Part shown: one piece after another, positions 1 through 8,515 of the stretch
How positions within the stretch are numbered: the first letter of the stretch is position 1
How the letters are laid out: each line of letters starts with the position of its first letter
NCBI GenBank assembly: GCA_016717105.1
Contig: JADKGF010000013.1
Location: 124,001 to 188,000 of the forward strand
Length of the DNA: 64,000 nt
Reading direction: 5' to 3'
Origin: Saprospiraceae bacterium
GTDB taxonomy: Bacteria > Bacteroidota > Bacteroidia > Chitinophagales > Saprospiraceae
Translations under genes and position numbers: made by a program
Notes under the pieces: model-generated
Seen by the model: only the letters and a program-made list of their open reading frames with translations
The model's database searches: none
What the model was told of the DNA's origin: nothing

Positions 1-658
1 AATTACCGATATGGTCACAAGCTTCGGTAATATCATCAGTAAAAAGGATGAGATTTTTGTCATTGGAAGAAATAGTACGCTCATTTATCATTCTGATTAT
101 CATTTCTTCGATATCTTTATAATAATCTTTTCCCATGATCACGATGGGAAAATTGTGCAAAGTACCTGTTTGGATTAATGTCAATGTCTCGAACAATTCG
201 TCCAAAGTACCAAATCCACCAGGCATAACGACAAAGGCGTACGAATACTTTGTAAGTATGGCTTTGCGTACGAAAAAGTGATCAAAATTTATAGTCTTAG
301 TAAGGTAAGGATTTGAAAATTGTTCCTTTGGAAGTTTGATATTACATCCGATCGACTGTCCTTTGACATCAGCAGCTCCACGATTTGCTGCTTCCATGAT
401 ACCAGGTCCGCCACCTGTCATGACTGCAAAACCCATTTCACTCAGCGCCTTCCCAAGTGATCTGGCTTGTTTATAATAAATATTATTTTCGTCAAAACGG
501 GCCGATCCAAAAACAGTCACACACGGACCTACAAAATGCAATTTTCGAAAAGCGCCTAAAAACTGGAAAAAAACTTTAAAAAGGAATAATAATTCTTTTC
601 CTCGGCTATTAGGTCCCGAAAGAAAGTGGGCATCAGGATTAAATAAACGCTTGTCCAT
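1..658 (-). CDS. LOG-family (TIGR00730-type) Rossmann protein, 3' end outside window
   Basis: Rossmann-fold protein of the LOG / lysine-decarboxylase-like family, whose characterised members hydrolyse cytokinin riboside 5'-monophosphates or other nucleoside monophosphates. Translated on the minus strand from ATG at 658, it shows the family signatures: MTGGGPGIMEAANRG in the first half and MPGGFGTLDELFE further on, which form the nucleotide-binding and catalytic loops. The N-terminal leader (MDKRLFNPDAHFLSG...) is the longer type seen in TIGR00730 proteins. The gene runs off the left edge, so the C-terminus is missing. It reads away from the neighbouring USP gene's 3' end on the same strand, with about 117 bases between them. 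Substrate is not inferable from sequence. Confidence 0.85.
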   Translation of the reverse strand, partial: MDKRLFNPDAHFLSGPNSRGKELLFLFKVFFQFLGAFRKLHFVGPCVTVFGSARFDENNIYYKQARSLGKALSEMGFAVMTGGGPGIMEAANRGAADVKGQSIGCNIKLPKEQFSNPYLTKTINFDHFFVRKAILTKYSYAFVVMPGGFGTLDELFETLTLIQTGTLHNFPIVIMGKDYYKDIEEMIIRMINERTISSNDKNLILFTDDITEACDHIGN

Positions 659-775
659 GTGATTTGCCTTTGATTTTAAACTTATACTAACAATATTGGC
701 CGTTAAAAGTTAAAGCCTAAAAGCCGATGTATGGAAAAATGCACAAACCGCATTTAGAAAACCCAACTACATAAT

Positions 776-1872
776 TTATTCGATGGACTTGTCTGATAAA
801 ATCAATAAAGGACAAATACTATTCAGAGCAGCAAATTCTGTCACACTTTTATGGAACAAATTTTGAAAAATATTTCTGTGTTTTGTGGATAGAACTACCA
901 AATGATTTTCTTTTTACCAACCATATTTTTTATATTGCCAAAGATATCGTTGGTATCTTCTATTTCTATTTTGTAATCCAATGAAGGAAAATAACTTTCA
1001 ATCAAATTAATCGTATCAGTAACATCATAAATTTCTTCACCTTTGCGATAATGAACCAATTTGAAATTTGCGCCAATCTTCATACAAATACGGCCTACAT
1101 AGAGCAAATGCAATGAATCATTTTTCAAGTCTTCAGAAAGATAGACAATTTCATTGGTAGCTGGATAATGACATCCTGGTGGTATCAGATAAAGTGGACA
1201 ATAACATTCGTCAATAATATCTAATGACAAGGACCCAAATATTTTTTTGAAAGCATCACCTGTTCCAGTTGTGCCCATAACCAGCACTGTATCAGGATCT
1301 TTGGACATCTCTATCAACTCCATTTTAGGGAAACCTACTTTAAAAACACCTTCGACCATTGGCTCTGCCACAAAATTCCCAATCCAATCTTGATTAAGAG
1401 ATTGTACCAAATTATCCAATTTTGCTCTATGGATGTTTTCTACTTCATCGTTGACCACAATCATTTGATTGACATCTGCTGAAGTAGGATAATATACATG
1501 TGATAACCTTACAACACCTTGAAATTCCTTAGCCAGATGATTTGCAAAATTATAAGCATTCAGAGAAGGCTCTGAAAAATCCGTTGGAACAATGATCTTC
1601 AGCATTTTACCGTAATTTTCTGATTTAAGAATATTTTGAATGGTATCGCGAAGGGACTTTTGATAACTTCCATTTGGTTTTATTTCATAAAGCTGCGAAT
1701 TATTAACCTTCACTGCAGGTACAGATGTAATATTATCACTCATTATTTCAGAAATATTTGTTACTTCTTCAAGTTTATATTCCAAGCCTGAAATATTGAG
1801 CATTTCTGCAAGTTTTGATTTTGCCAGTTGATACCCTGGTGTTCCCGTCCCGTAAATTTTTATTTCCAACAT
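776..1872 (-). CDS. Universal stress protein with a cysteine-less thioredoxin-like N-terminus (C-terminal frameshift)
   Basis: Residues 1-80 resemble the small thioredoxin-fold (thioredoxin_3/glutaredoxin-like) domain, but the place of the redox CxxC reads GTGTPGYQ, with no cysteine. From residue about 91 a USP domain begins (IIVPTDFSEPSLNA), with the ATP-binding pattern GxxG-9x-GS (GTTGTGDAFKKIFGS), followed by a second, partial USP half. The frame stops at 895, yet the next frame continues with a typical USP C-terminus (LVVLSTKHRNIFQNLFH, then PLLIL) to a TAA at 776-778. The break lies in an A-rich run near 900. It is 45 bases downstream of a CBS gene on the same strand, so the two are probably co-transcribed and part of the oxygen/redox cluster. 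Confidence 0.8.
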
Positions 1873-1917
1873 ATCAAAATCTTTTATTGCACTGCGTGAT
1901 GGAATGAATTATTTGGT

Positions 1918-2358
1918 TTATTCGTACGATGCTACAGCGTTTGCATCCTTGGCCAAATTGTTGATAATATCAAATGTAGTAAGAATACCGACTATCCTTT
2001 CATTCTGTACAACAGGAATAGCATGAAAAAGATTTTCTCTAAATACTTCAAGTGCAACATTGATTTTATCATCTGGATCCAACTTAGCAAGTTTTTTGGT
2101 CATTATATCTTTGGCAGTATAATTATTGAGTCTGACATCATCTTCTACTTTATCTACGCCATCAGACAAAAATCCACGTCTAAAAAACGAAAAATCAGAC
2201 TTACTGATCATCCCGACTAGTGCACCTTCTGCTATGACTGGCAAATGGTGAATACGATGCTGCTTAAACAGCTTATCTGCTACAGCTAAAGGCTCATCAA
2301 CTCCTATCGAAATGGGATTAGGAGTCATTATGGTAGAAACCGGATTTAGAAGGTTCAT
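1918..2358 (-). CDS. CBS-domain pair protein (first copy)
   Basis: 146-residue protein made almost entirely of two CBS motifs (about 8-60 and 80-140), a fold that binds adenine nucleotides and usually signals energy state. Visible signatures are STIMTPNPISIGVDEPL and DIMTKKLAKLDPDD at the two CBS starts, and VGMISKSDF and VGILTTFDI at their ends. No catalytic domain is attached, so it probably acts as a stand-alone regulator or partner. It is divergent from the FixL-like kinase gene. A near-consensus -7 box and a TGAT-N4-ATCA palindrome lie just upstream, which suggests control by the Crp/Fnr-type regulator next door. A second CBS protein occurs at 4941-5363. Confidence 0.88.
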   Translation of the reverse strand: MNLLNPVSTIMTPNPISIGVDEPLAVADKLFKQHRIHHLPVIAEGALVGMISKSDFSFFRRGFLSDGVDKVEDDVRLNNYTAKDIMTKKLAKLDPDDKINVALEVFRENLFHAIPVVQNERIVGILTTFDIINNLAKDANAVASYE

Positions 2359-2381
2359 ATATTGTTATTTTAAATTTGTGT

Positions 2382-2389
2382 CAAAGTTG
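2382..2389 (-). promoter_or_regulatory. Probable -7 element of the CBS/USP transcript (CAACTTTG)
   Basis: Read on the minus strand this is CAACTTTG, one base off the Bacteroidota -7 consensus TAnnTTTG. It lies 24 bases upstream of the CBS start and about 30 bases downstream of the centre of the palindrome at 2413-2424, the spacing expected for an activator bound near -41.5. Confidence 0.45.
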
Positions 2390-2412
2390 CACCAAATAAA
2401 TTAGGATGGATA

Positions 2413-2424
2413 TGATTTAAATCA
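2413..2424. promoter_or_regulatory. Crp/Fnr/FixK-type operator candidate TGATTTAAATCA
   Basis: Perfect inverted repeat (ATGATTTAAATCAT with one flanking base each side) in the divergent intergenic region between the CBS gene and the FixL-like kinase gene. The TGAT-N4-ATCA core matches the inner bases of the FNR/FixK consensus TTGAT-N4-ATCAA. A related palindrome, TGACTTGAGTCA, sits at the same relative position before the second CBS gene. Confidence 0.55.
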
Positions 2425-2514
2425 TTACTTTACATGATTTTTATAATTACAATTAAAGGTACTATTATCGGAAATTTGATGTGCAAATGGATGAGTGGAA
2501 TTAAAATAAATTGA

Positions 2515-3786
2515 ATGAATGATTATCAAGATGCTGTAATTCGGCTCCAAGCAATTTTTGATGATGCTGTTGATGGCATAATAATTATTGACTCAAGATG
2601 GATTATCGAAGAAGTAAATAAATCCGCATGTGTGCTGTTTGGCTACAACGAAGATGAGCTGGTAAAGAAAAGTATAAACATGCTGATGCCTCAAAAAGAA
2701 GCGGTTCGTCATGATGGGTATTTACACAATTATCAGCAATCAAGGATTCCTAAAATAATAGGTATTGGTCGTGAAGTCACTGGAAAAAGAAAATCTGGTG
2801 AAGAATTTCCATTTTGGCTTGCTGTAAACGAAGTTCGTTTAAATGATAGGACGATTTATACAGGATTTATACATGACCTTTCGGAAATAAAGAATGCAGA
2901 AAGAAGGTTGCAAATGCTCAATGAAGAGTTAGAGAAGAAAGTAATAGCGCGCACATACGAGCTAGAGAATGTTGTAAACCAATTACTTGCACTCAATAAG
3001 CAACTAGAAGAAGAGATCAATATCAAAATTAAAATCCAACAACAGCTCAAGGACAGAGAAGCCGAACTCGAAAAGAGTTTACTATTGGAAAGAGAATTAG
3101 GTGAACTTAAATCTCGATTTGTTTCAATGGCTTCACATGAATTTCGTACACCATTATCTACGGTTTTGTCATCTGTTTCTCTTATTGGGCGATACACTGA
3201 GAGCGACCAACAAGCCAACAGGGAAAAGCATATCAATCGAGTAAAATCAACAGTAGCACATTTAACGGCTATTTTGAATGATTTTCTATCTATGAATAAG
3301 TTGGAAGAAGGAAGAATTCAAACATTTTTCGAAGATTTTGACCCTATAGAACTCTTCCATGAAGTGATCGAAGAGATGAAGACAATATTAAAACCAAATC
3401 AACAATTGATCAACCTACATTCCACAAACGGCATGTTGGTGAGATCTGATCGAAAAATCATAAAAAACACATTGATTAATTTAATATCCAATGCAATAAA
3501 ATATTCTAAAGAAGATGGTAAGATCAATTGCAACATAAGTGTCAATGAAAAAGTCCTAGATTTTTCTGTCTCTGATGAAGGTATCGGCATTCCGGATGAA
3601 GATCAAAAACATCTCTTTGACAGGTTTTTTAGGGCAAGCAATGTGACAAACATCGAAGGTACCGGACTTGGACTCAATATCGTAAAAAAATATCTCGAAA
3701 TGCTTGATGGAGAAATCAGTTTTGTCAGTAAATTATATATAGGCACTACCTTTAATGTATCAATTCCAAACAAAATCAATTCATAA
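2515..3786 (+). CDS. FixL-like PAS sensor histidine kinase
   Basis: 423-residue cytosolic kinase with no membrane segment. Domains: PAS about 8-125, coiled coil about 125-200, HisKA with H-box MASHEFRTPL (phospho-His at about residue 208), HATPase with N-box NTLINLISNAIKYS, G1 box DEGIGIPD and G2 box GTGLGLNIV. The PAS core carries RHDGYL and IIGIGREVTGKRKSGEEFP, very like rhizobial FixL: His66 aligns with the haem-ligand His200 of Bradyrhizobium FixL and Arg86 with distal Arg220, with the same 20-residue spacing. An O2-sensing haem PAS is therefore likely, although non-haem PAS proteins can share these motifs. The regulator gene follows 24 bases later, and the pair probably forms one two-component system. 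Confidence 0.88.
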   Translation: MNDYQDAVIRLQAIFDDAVDGIIIIDSRWIIEEVNKSACVLFGYNEDELVKKSINMLMPQKEAVRHDGYLHNYQQSRIPKIIGIGREVTGKRKSGEEFPFWLAVNEVRLNDRTIYTGFIHDLSEIKNAERRLQMLNEELEKKVIARTYELENVVNQLLALNKQLEEEINIKIKIQQQLKDREAELEKSLLLERELGELKSRFVSMASHEFRTPLSTVLSSVSLIGRYTESDQQANREKHINRVKSTVAHLTAILNDFLSMNKLEEGRIQTFFEDFDPIELFHEVIEEMKTILKPNQQLINLHSTNGMLVRSDRKIIKNTLINLISNAIKYSKEDGKINCNISVNEKVLDFSVSDEGIGIPDEDQKHLFDRFFRASNVTNIEGTGLGLNIVKKYLEMLDGEISFVSKLYIGTTFNVSIPNKINS

Positions 3787-3810
3787 AAATCACAATTTTA
3801 AAACATTATC

Positions 3811-4857
3811 ATGGAAGCAAAAATTCTTGTTATCGAAGATAATAATGATGTACGGGAGAATATAGAAGAACTATTGCAACTCTCTGGGTACAAAGTTTTT
3901 ACTGCAGAAAACGGCAAAGTAGGAACAGCCAAGGCATTGGAAGAAATTCCCGATCTAATATTGTGTGATATCATGATGCCCGAGCTCGATGGGTTTGGTG
4001 TATTGAGAATCTTGTCCAATCATCCGTCCACTATGGATATTCCATTTATTTTTCTCACTGCCAAGACTGAGAAAGAAGATTTTAGGCGTGGCATGGGACT
4101 CGGAGCTGACGATTATATTACTAAGCCTTATGATGATGTCCAACTGCTTGATACTATAGAAATAAGACTAAAGAAAAGTACACGAATCAAAAATTCCTTT
4201 GACAAAACAGGTCATGGCTTGCAGCGTTTTATTGATGAAGCTAAAGCTCAGAAAGAATTCGACAAACTATCAGAAAATCGTGAAATCAGAAAGTACCATA
4301 AAAAGGATATGATCTATGAATCAGGACAATACCCAAAGTGGCTTTACTTTGTACTTTCAGGTAGTGTTAAATCTTTTCAGATCAATGATTTTGGTAAGGA
4401 GTTTACAACAAATATCTTTTCAAAAGGTGATTTTTTCGGTTTCATTCCTTTATTAAAAGGCGAAAAATACCATGATAATGTAGCCGTTATCGATGATGCC
4501 GAATTGAGTTTAATTCCTATCGAAGACTTCATGCTGTTGTTATTTAATAATCGGGAATTTTCGGCTAAATTTATCAAAATGTTAGCAAATCAGTCCGAAG
4601 AAGTAGAAAAACAACTCATCGAAATGGCGTATAGCTCTGTCAGGAAACGTGTTGCCAATGCATTGCTGAAATTCAGTGAGTCTAAACATACCACAACCAT
4701 GTCAATACTCAGAGATGACATAGCAAGTCTCGCTGGTACAGCCAAAGAAACAACCATCAGGACATTATCGGATTTCAAGAGTGAAGGTCTGATTTCTATT
4801 GACGATAATAAAATCGAACTATTGAAAATCGAGAAACTTAAAAACATGCCGCAATAA
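3811..4857 (+). CDS. Response regulator: receiver fused to a Crp/Fnr DNA-binding module
   Basis: 348 residues. Residues 1-122 form a canonical receiver: acidic Glu9-Asp10, phospho-acceptor Asp53 (LCDIMMPELDGF), Thr83 and Lys105. Residues about 155-265 form a cyclic-nucleotide-binding-like beta-roll (YFVLSGSVKSF, KGDFFGFIPLL). Residues about 270-340 form a Crp-type winged helix with recognition helix AGTAKETTIRTLSDF. The cysteines of an Fnr [4Fe-4S] cluster are absent, as in FixK. It therefore joins in one chain what rhizobia split into FixJ and FixK. It is encoded 24 bases after the FixL-like kinase and is its likely partner. The palindromes at 2413 and 4880 are candidate binding sites. Confidence 0.88.
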   Translation: MEAKILVIEDNNDVRENIEELLQLSGYKVFTAENGKVGTAKALEEIPDLILCDIMMPELDGFGVLRILSNHPSTMDIPFIFLTAKTEKEDFRRGMGLGADDYITKPYDDVQLLDTIEIRLKKSTRIKNSFDKTGHGLQRFIDEAKAQKEFDKLSENREIRKYHKKDMIYESGQYPKWLYFVLSGSVKSFQINDFGKEFTTNIFSKGDFFGFIPLLKGEKYHDNVAVIDDAELSLIPIEDFMLLLFNNREFSAKFIKMLANQSEEVEKQLIEMAYSSVRKRVANALLKFSESKHTTTMSILRDDIASLAGTAKETTIRTLSDFKSEGLISIDDNKIELLKIEKLKNMPQ

Positions 4858-4879
4858 TGACTACAATCAATGGGCATTG

Positions 4880-4891
4880 TGACTTGAGTCA
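4880..4891. promoter_or_regulatory. Crp/Fnr-type operator candidate TGACTTGAGTCA
   Basis: Inverted repeat TGAC-N4-GTCA. It matches the site at 2413-2424 in 9 of 12 positions, and the three differences are transitions. Its centre is 30.5 bases upstream of the -7 box at 4916, placing it near -41.5, the class II activator position. Confidence 0.55.
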
Positions 4892-4915
4892 TAGATAGAT
4901 AATTTCACCTTTACT

Positions 4916-4923
4916 TACCTTTG
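4916..4923 (+). promoter_or_regulatory. -7 element TACCTTTG before second CBS gene
   Basis: Exact match to TAnnTTTG. No clear -33 TTTG is seen at the usual distance; the TGAC-N4-GTCA palindrome takes its place, as expected for an activator-dependent promoter. Initiation is expected about 4928, which rules out the in-frame GTG at 4923 as start. Confidence 0.6.
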
Positions 4924-4940
4924 TGATAAGATGTGATGAT

Positions 4941-5363
4941 ATGATTAGAATAGGTAATGAAACGGTAACGTCTATAATGACTAAGGAGATCGTGTGTGTA
5001 TCACCAGGTCGAAATCTTAAAGATGTTTTGGACTTAATGATTAAAAATAGTTTTAGACATGTAGTTGTTACCACTGACGGCGCATTAGTGGGTATTATCA
5101 GTAAAAATGATATTGATAAGTTTATCTTGAATAATAAAACCATCAATAATGATTTGCAAAATAAACTCGTTGAGAATCTTAGTGTAGAGCAATTGATGAC
5201 AAAAAATGTCCATACATTGTCGCACGATGATTCAATAAAAGAAGCCGCAGAAATAATAAGCTTGGGCTCATATCATGCATTACCAGTAATGAATGATCAA
5301 AACCTTGTTGGTATTTTGACGAGTACCGACCTTATTTTATACCTGCTTAGACATTGCGAATGA
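4941..5363 (+). CDS. CBS-domain pair protein (second copy)
   Basis: 140-residue protein with two CBS motifs: TSIMTKEIVCVSPGRNL to VGIISKNDI, and EQLMTKNVHTLSHDDSI to VGILTSTDL. It is related in length and layout to the CBS protein at 1918-2358 and, like it, lacks any effector domain. ATG at 4941 is chosen because the upstream in-frame GTG (4923) overlaps the -7 promoter box. It follows the receiver-Crp regulator by about 80 bases but has its own promoter with a Crp/Fnr-like palindrome, which suggests it is a regulon member. A strong hairpin terminator follows at 5413-5450. Confidence 0.85.
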   Translation: MIRIGNETVTSIMTKEIVCVSPGRNLKDVLDLMIKNSFRHVVVTTDGALVGIISKNDIDKFILNNKTINNDLQNKLVENLSVEQLMTKNVHTLSHDDSIKEAAEIISLGSYHALPVMNDQNLVGILTSTDLILYLLRHCE

Positions 5364-5412
5364 TATTGATTAATTTAGAAGTATAGATTGTTGATCTAAT
5401 TGTTTTGATTTT

Positions 5413-5450
5413 AAAGAGGCGGCATAAAAGGTGACGCCTCTTTTTTTTTT
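5413..5450 (+). terminator. Rho-independent terminator
   Basis: AAAGAGGCG pairs with CGCCTCTTT around a 13-base loop and is followed by a run of T. It closes the FixL-like/CBS cluster. Confidence 0.9.
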
Positions 5451-5749
5451 CAATACTTCGACCTGAATTATGCGTTAGAATTCGTAGTGTGAAGTTAAAT
5501 TGCAATAAATCAGCGACTTAAATTCGAAAAGTATACTGTGTGCTGGTTTAGCAGTAGCATCGCTATGGTTACAGAAAATAATTTGGAGAAGCTTCTGATT
5601 TGAAGCAAGTTAGCTTCGTAATAGATTTTCTTATGCATATTTCAGGTTCAAACCAAGTTTGTGTCTTATTTGCTCCAACTTTCATAAATCCTACGAAAAA
5701 ATCATAGCAAGCATAAGTTCAAAACAACATTATTTTCATGCATTTTTGT
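5451..5749. other. Intergenic region without recognisable gene
   Basis: About 300 AT-rich bases between the cluster terminator and the ABC-F promoter. I see no tRNA, no convincing small gene and no repeat here. Confidence 0.6.
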
Positions 5750-5757
5750 TACCTTTG
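5750..5757 (+). promoter_or_regulatory. -7 element TACCTTTG before ABC-F gene
   Basis: Exact TAnnTTTG match 22 bases before the ATG at 5779. It places the transcript start downstream of the longer open frame's upstream Met codon and so supports 5779 as the start. Confidence 0.65.
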
Positions 5758-5778
5758 CGGCCAAATTTAATTTTCGAC

Positions 5779-7393
5779 ATGCTTTCGACACAAAATATTT
5801 CGCTTCAATATGGCAAAAGAGTGCTTTTTGATGAGGTAAACGTCTCCTTCAAAGAAGGAAACTGTTATGGTATCATCGGTGCTAATGGAGCGGGTAAATC
5901 CACTTTTCTAAAAATATTAGCAGGTAGCCTTGAGCCTAATAAAGGCAGCGTCCATCTCGAGACAGGCAAGAGAATGGCTGTTTTGAAGCAGAATCACTTT
6001 GAATATGATGACGTCACTGTACTAAATACCGTATTGATGGGCCACCAGAAATTGTGGAAAATCATGCAAGAAAAAGACGCTATCTATCTAAAAGAAGATT
6101 TTTCTGAAGCTGATGGTATCAAAGCATCCGAGTTGGAAGAAGAATTTGCCGAAATGGATGGTTGGAATGCAGAATCTTCAGCCGCCAATCTTTTGAGTGG
6201 AATCGGTATCGCAGAAATAGATCATTACAAAACCTTAAAAGAACTTGATGGTAATCAAAAAGTAAGAGTTTTACTTGCTCAGGCATTATTTGGTAATCCC
6301 GATGTATTGATTCTCGACGAGCCAACCAATGACCTTGACCTTCATACGATCACATGGTTGGAAGATTTTTTATTGGATTTTAAAAATACGGTATTGATTG
6401 TATCCCACGACAGGCACTTTCTAGATACAGTATGTACACATATAGCGGATATAGATTATAGCAAGATCAGTTTATATACAGGAAACTATACATTCTGGTA
6501 CGAATCTAGTCAATTGGCCTTAAGGCAAAAACAAAATGCGAATAAAAAAGCTGAAGAGAAAGTAAAAGAATTACAAGCCTTCATTGATCGGTTCTCGGCA
6601 AATGCTTCCAAATCAAAACAAGCTACGGCAAGGAAAAAGATGTTAGAGAAAATCAATATCGAAGACATCAAACCATCATCTAGGAAGTATCCAGGTATCA
6701 TTTTCAAACAGGCCAGAGACGCAGGAAAAGAAATTCTTTCAGTTAAAAATCTTAATTATTCTGAAAACGGAGAGATTCTGATCAATAATTTGAGTTTTAA
6801 TGTAGATAAGGATGACAAAATTACCTTTATCTCCAAAAACAGTTTGGCTACTACGGCATTTTACAAGATAATGGCTGGAGATTTGAAACCAGATAGTGGT
6901 ACTATTGAATGGGGACAAACAATCACTCCATCATATCTTCCCAACGAAAATGAATCATTTTTCAGCACTGAACCAATGAATCTCATCGACTGGTTGAGAC
7001 AATATTCCACAGAAAAAGATGAATCATATATCAGAGGATTTTTAGGTAAGATGTTATTTTCTGGTGATGAAACATTCAAGATGTCAAATGTCCTATCAGG
7101 TGGAGAAAAAGTGCGGTGTATGTTGTCACGCATGATGCTCACTGAAGCCAATGTGCTGATGCTAGATGAGCCTACCAATCACCTTGACTTGGAAACCATT
7201 ACGACACTCAATAATTCACTAATGAATTTCCCATGGAAATATTCTGTTTACATCGCGTGACCATACGTTCACCCAAACGATCGCTAACAGAGTCATTGAA
7301 ATCGGGCCTAAAGGATTTTTGGATAAGTTGAAGACTTTTGACGAATATATAGATGACAAGGAGATTCAGGCACAAAGACTCCTAATATATTGA
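5779..7393 (+). CDS. ABC-F family ATPase, YbiT-like (late frameshift)
   Basis: Cytosolic ABC-F protein (ribosome-associated, no membrane domain), about 538 residues. NBD1 has Walker A GANGAGKST, a degenerate signature (LDGNQKVR) and Walker B LILDEPTNDLD. A linker rich in Lys/Glu follows. NBD2 has a degenerate Walker A (SKNSLATTAF), signature LSGGEKVR and Walker B LMLDEPTNHLD; this asymmetry is normal for the YbiT group. The frame breaks near 7232 (an extra T after TTCCCA). The next frame continues ILFTSRDHTFTQTIANRVIEIG to TGA at 7391-7393, giving a full-length protein. ATG 5779 is preferred because the -7 box lies at 5750. Confidence 0.9.
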
Positions 7394-7405
7394 AGAAATA
7401 GGTGT

Positions 7406-7864
7406 TTATTTTACAGAAATGATGACGGCATCTTTTAGGCTAAACATCCAGTCATCTACGTCCGTTCCATTCAAAATTAATTTGCCACTGATAGTTGCAT
7501 TTGCATCCATCTTGAGCTTTCCTGGATCACCTTTGAATGTCAAACCCAAAACTGTTTCAGGGCCAGCTTTACCACAGAAGAAACAAGCTGCGTAAGTATT
7601 TTTGCTCAAAGCCCATGTAGTTTTATCCACAGGAACCAAATAGCCTTTGATGATCACTTGTTTATTAGCTAGTTTTTTTAGATTTTTTGAAAATTCAGGC
7701 AAATAAACTGTTCCATAGACATCATGTTTTGCTTCTTTATATTCCAAATCACTCAATGTCTGCCATGTTACAGTATCTTTTGTCAATATATTGGTTGTAC
7801 AAAAAGCTTGATGACCAATAAATAAAGATAAGAAAACAATATTTAAAAAAGTACAAAATTTCAT
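7406..7864 (-). CDS. Secreted hypothetical protein, DUF3299-like
   Basis: About 152 residues from ATG 7864, with a signal peptide (MKFCTFLNIVFLSLFIG...). The mature part contains WQTLSDLEY, IIKGYLVPV and YAACFFCGKAGPETV, a Bacteroidota protein resembling DUF3299 proteins, which are thought to be exported OB-fold-like proteins near metal or permease genes. The CFFC motif could bind metal or form a disulfide; that is inference. A longer frame begins at 7921, but 7864 gives a clean signal peptide. It converges with the ABC-F gene, 12 bases apart. Confidence 0.65.
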   Translation of the reverse strand: MKFCTFLNIVFLSLFIGHQAFCTTNILTKDTVTWQTLSDLEYKEAKHDVYGTVYLPEFSKNLKKLANKQVIIKGYLVPVDKTTWALSKNTYAACFFCGKAGPETVLGLTFKGDPGKLKMDANATISGKLILNGTDVDDWMFSLKDAVIISVK

Positions 7865-7932
7865 ATTGACAGGTTTGGTTGCGCATACAAGACGCAAAAT
7901 TGAGATAATTTGTTTTGCCACAAAAGTTATAT

Positions 7933-8439
7933 TTAATTTAAATTTACCGTCAAATTGTCAAATTGGCTCAAATCGGCTTTGATGTGTTCCTGCACTGTAG
8001 TGGCAAGAGACAAACCTACATAGTCAACTTTTGTAGGGAATCTTTTGTGTTTTCTATCCACGAGGACGGCAATCTCTATTTTTTTAGGTAGCACATCCAT
8101 AAATACCTTGAATGCATAAAAAATAGTTCTTCCGGTATTGGCCACATCGTCCACGATAATTATAGATTTACCTTGTATATCATCATTAGAAATATCAGTT
8201 GTTATAGGTGATCCCAGCGGATGTGCAGGATTTAATCTGATATGTGTCAGTACGAATTTCTTTTGTGAAATACCTTCTAAGCTTTTTGCCAGAAATTCTG
8301 CAAATTTGTACCCATTATTGTTGATTCCTGCCAAAACTATAACTTCTTCATCCAGATTATTTTCCAATATCTCATATGATAAGCGAATTATTTTTTGCTG
8401 GATTTGGTAATGGTTTAATATCTGCATGAGCAATTTCAT
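7933..8439 (-). CDS. Phosphoribosyltransferase (PyrR/Hpt-like)
   Basis: Type I phosphoribosyltransferase of about 168 residues with the PRPP-binding loop IIIVDDVANTGRT and a flexible-loop region before it. Similar short Bacteroidota proteins are annotated as PyrR-like or generic phosphoribosyltransferases; the acceptor base cannot be told from sequence. Start: the open frame reaches 8517, but a -7 box (TACATTTG) at 8452-8459 puts the transcript start near 8446, so ATG 8439 (or 8427) is used. It is divergent from the Fe-S protein gene at 8516. Confidence 0.82.
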   Translation of the reverse strand: MKLLMQILNHYQIQQKIIRLSYEILENNLDEEVIVLAGINNNGYKFAEFLAKSLEGISQKKFVLTHIRLNPAHPLGSPITTDISNDDIQGKSIIIVDDVANTGRTIFYAFKVFMDVLPKKIEIAVLVDRKHKRFPTKVDYVGLSLATTVQEHIKADLSQFDNLTVNLN

Positions 8440-8451
8440 TAAATAAGAAGA

Positions 8452-8459
8452 CAAATGTA
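8452..8459 (-). promoter_or_regulatory. -7 element TACATTTG
   Basis: Minus-strand TAnnTTTG match 13 bases before the phosphoribosyltransferase ATG at 8439. Confidence 0.55.
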
Positions 8460-8515
8460 TGCAAAAAAAAATAAATTCGTAAATTGTCGCAAAATTTAAA
8501 AATATAGAATAAGGC

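Noticed and set aside
3811..4857. Regulator as an Fnr-type iron-sulfur sensor
   Set aside because: The N-terminal cysteines needed for a [4Fe-4S] cluster are absent; the only cysteine is beside the receiver Asp.
6780..6870. Degenerate Walker A in the second ABC domain of the ABC-F protein as evidence of decay
   Set aside because: A non-canonical second Walker A and first signature are normal for the YbiT-like group.
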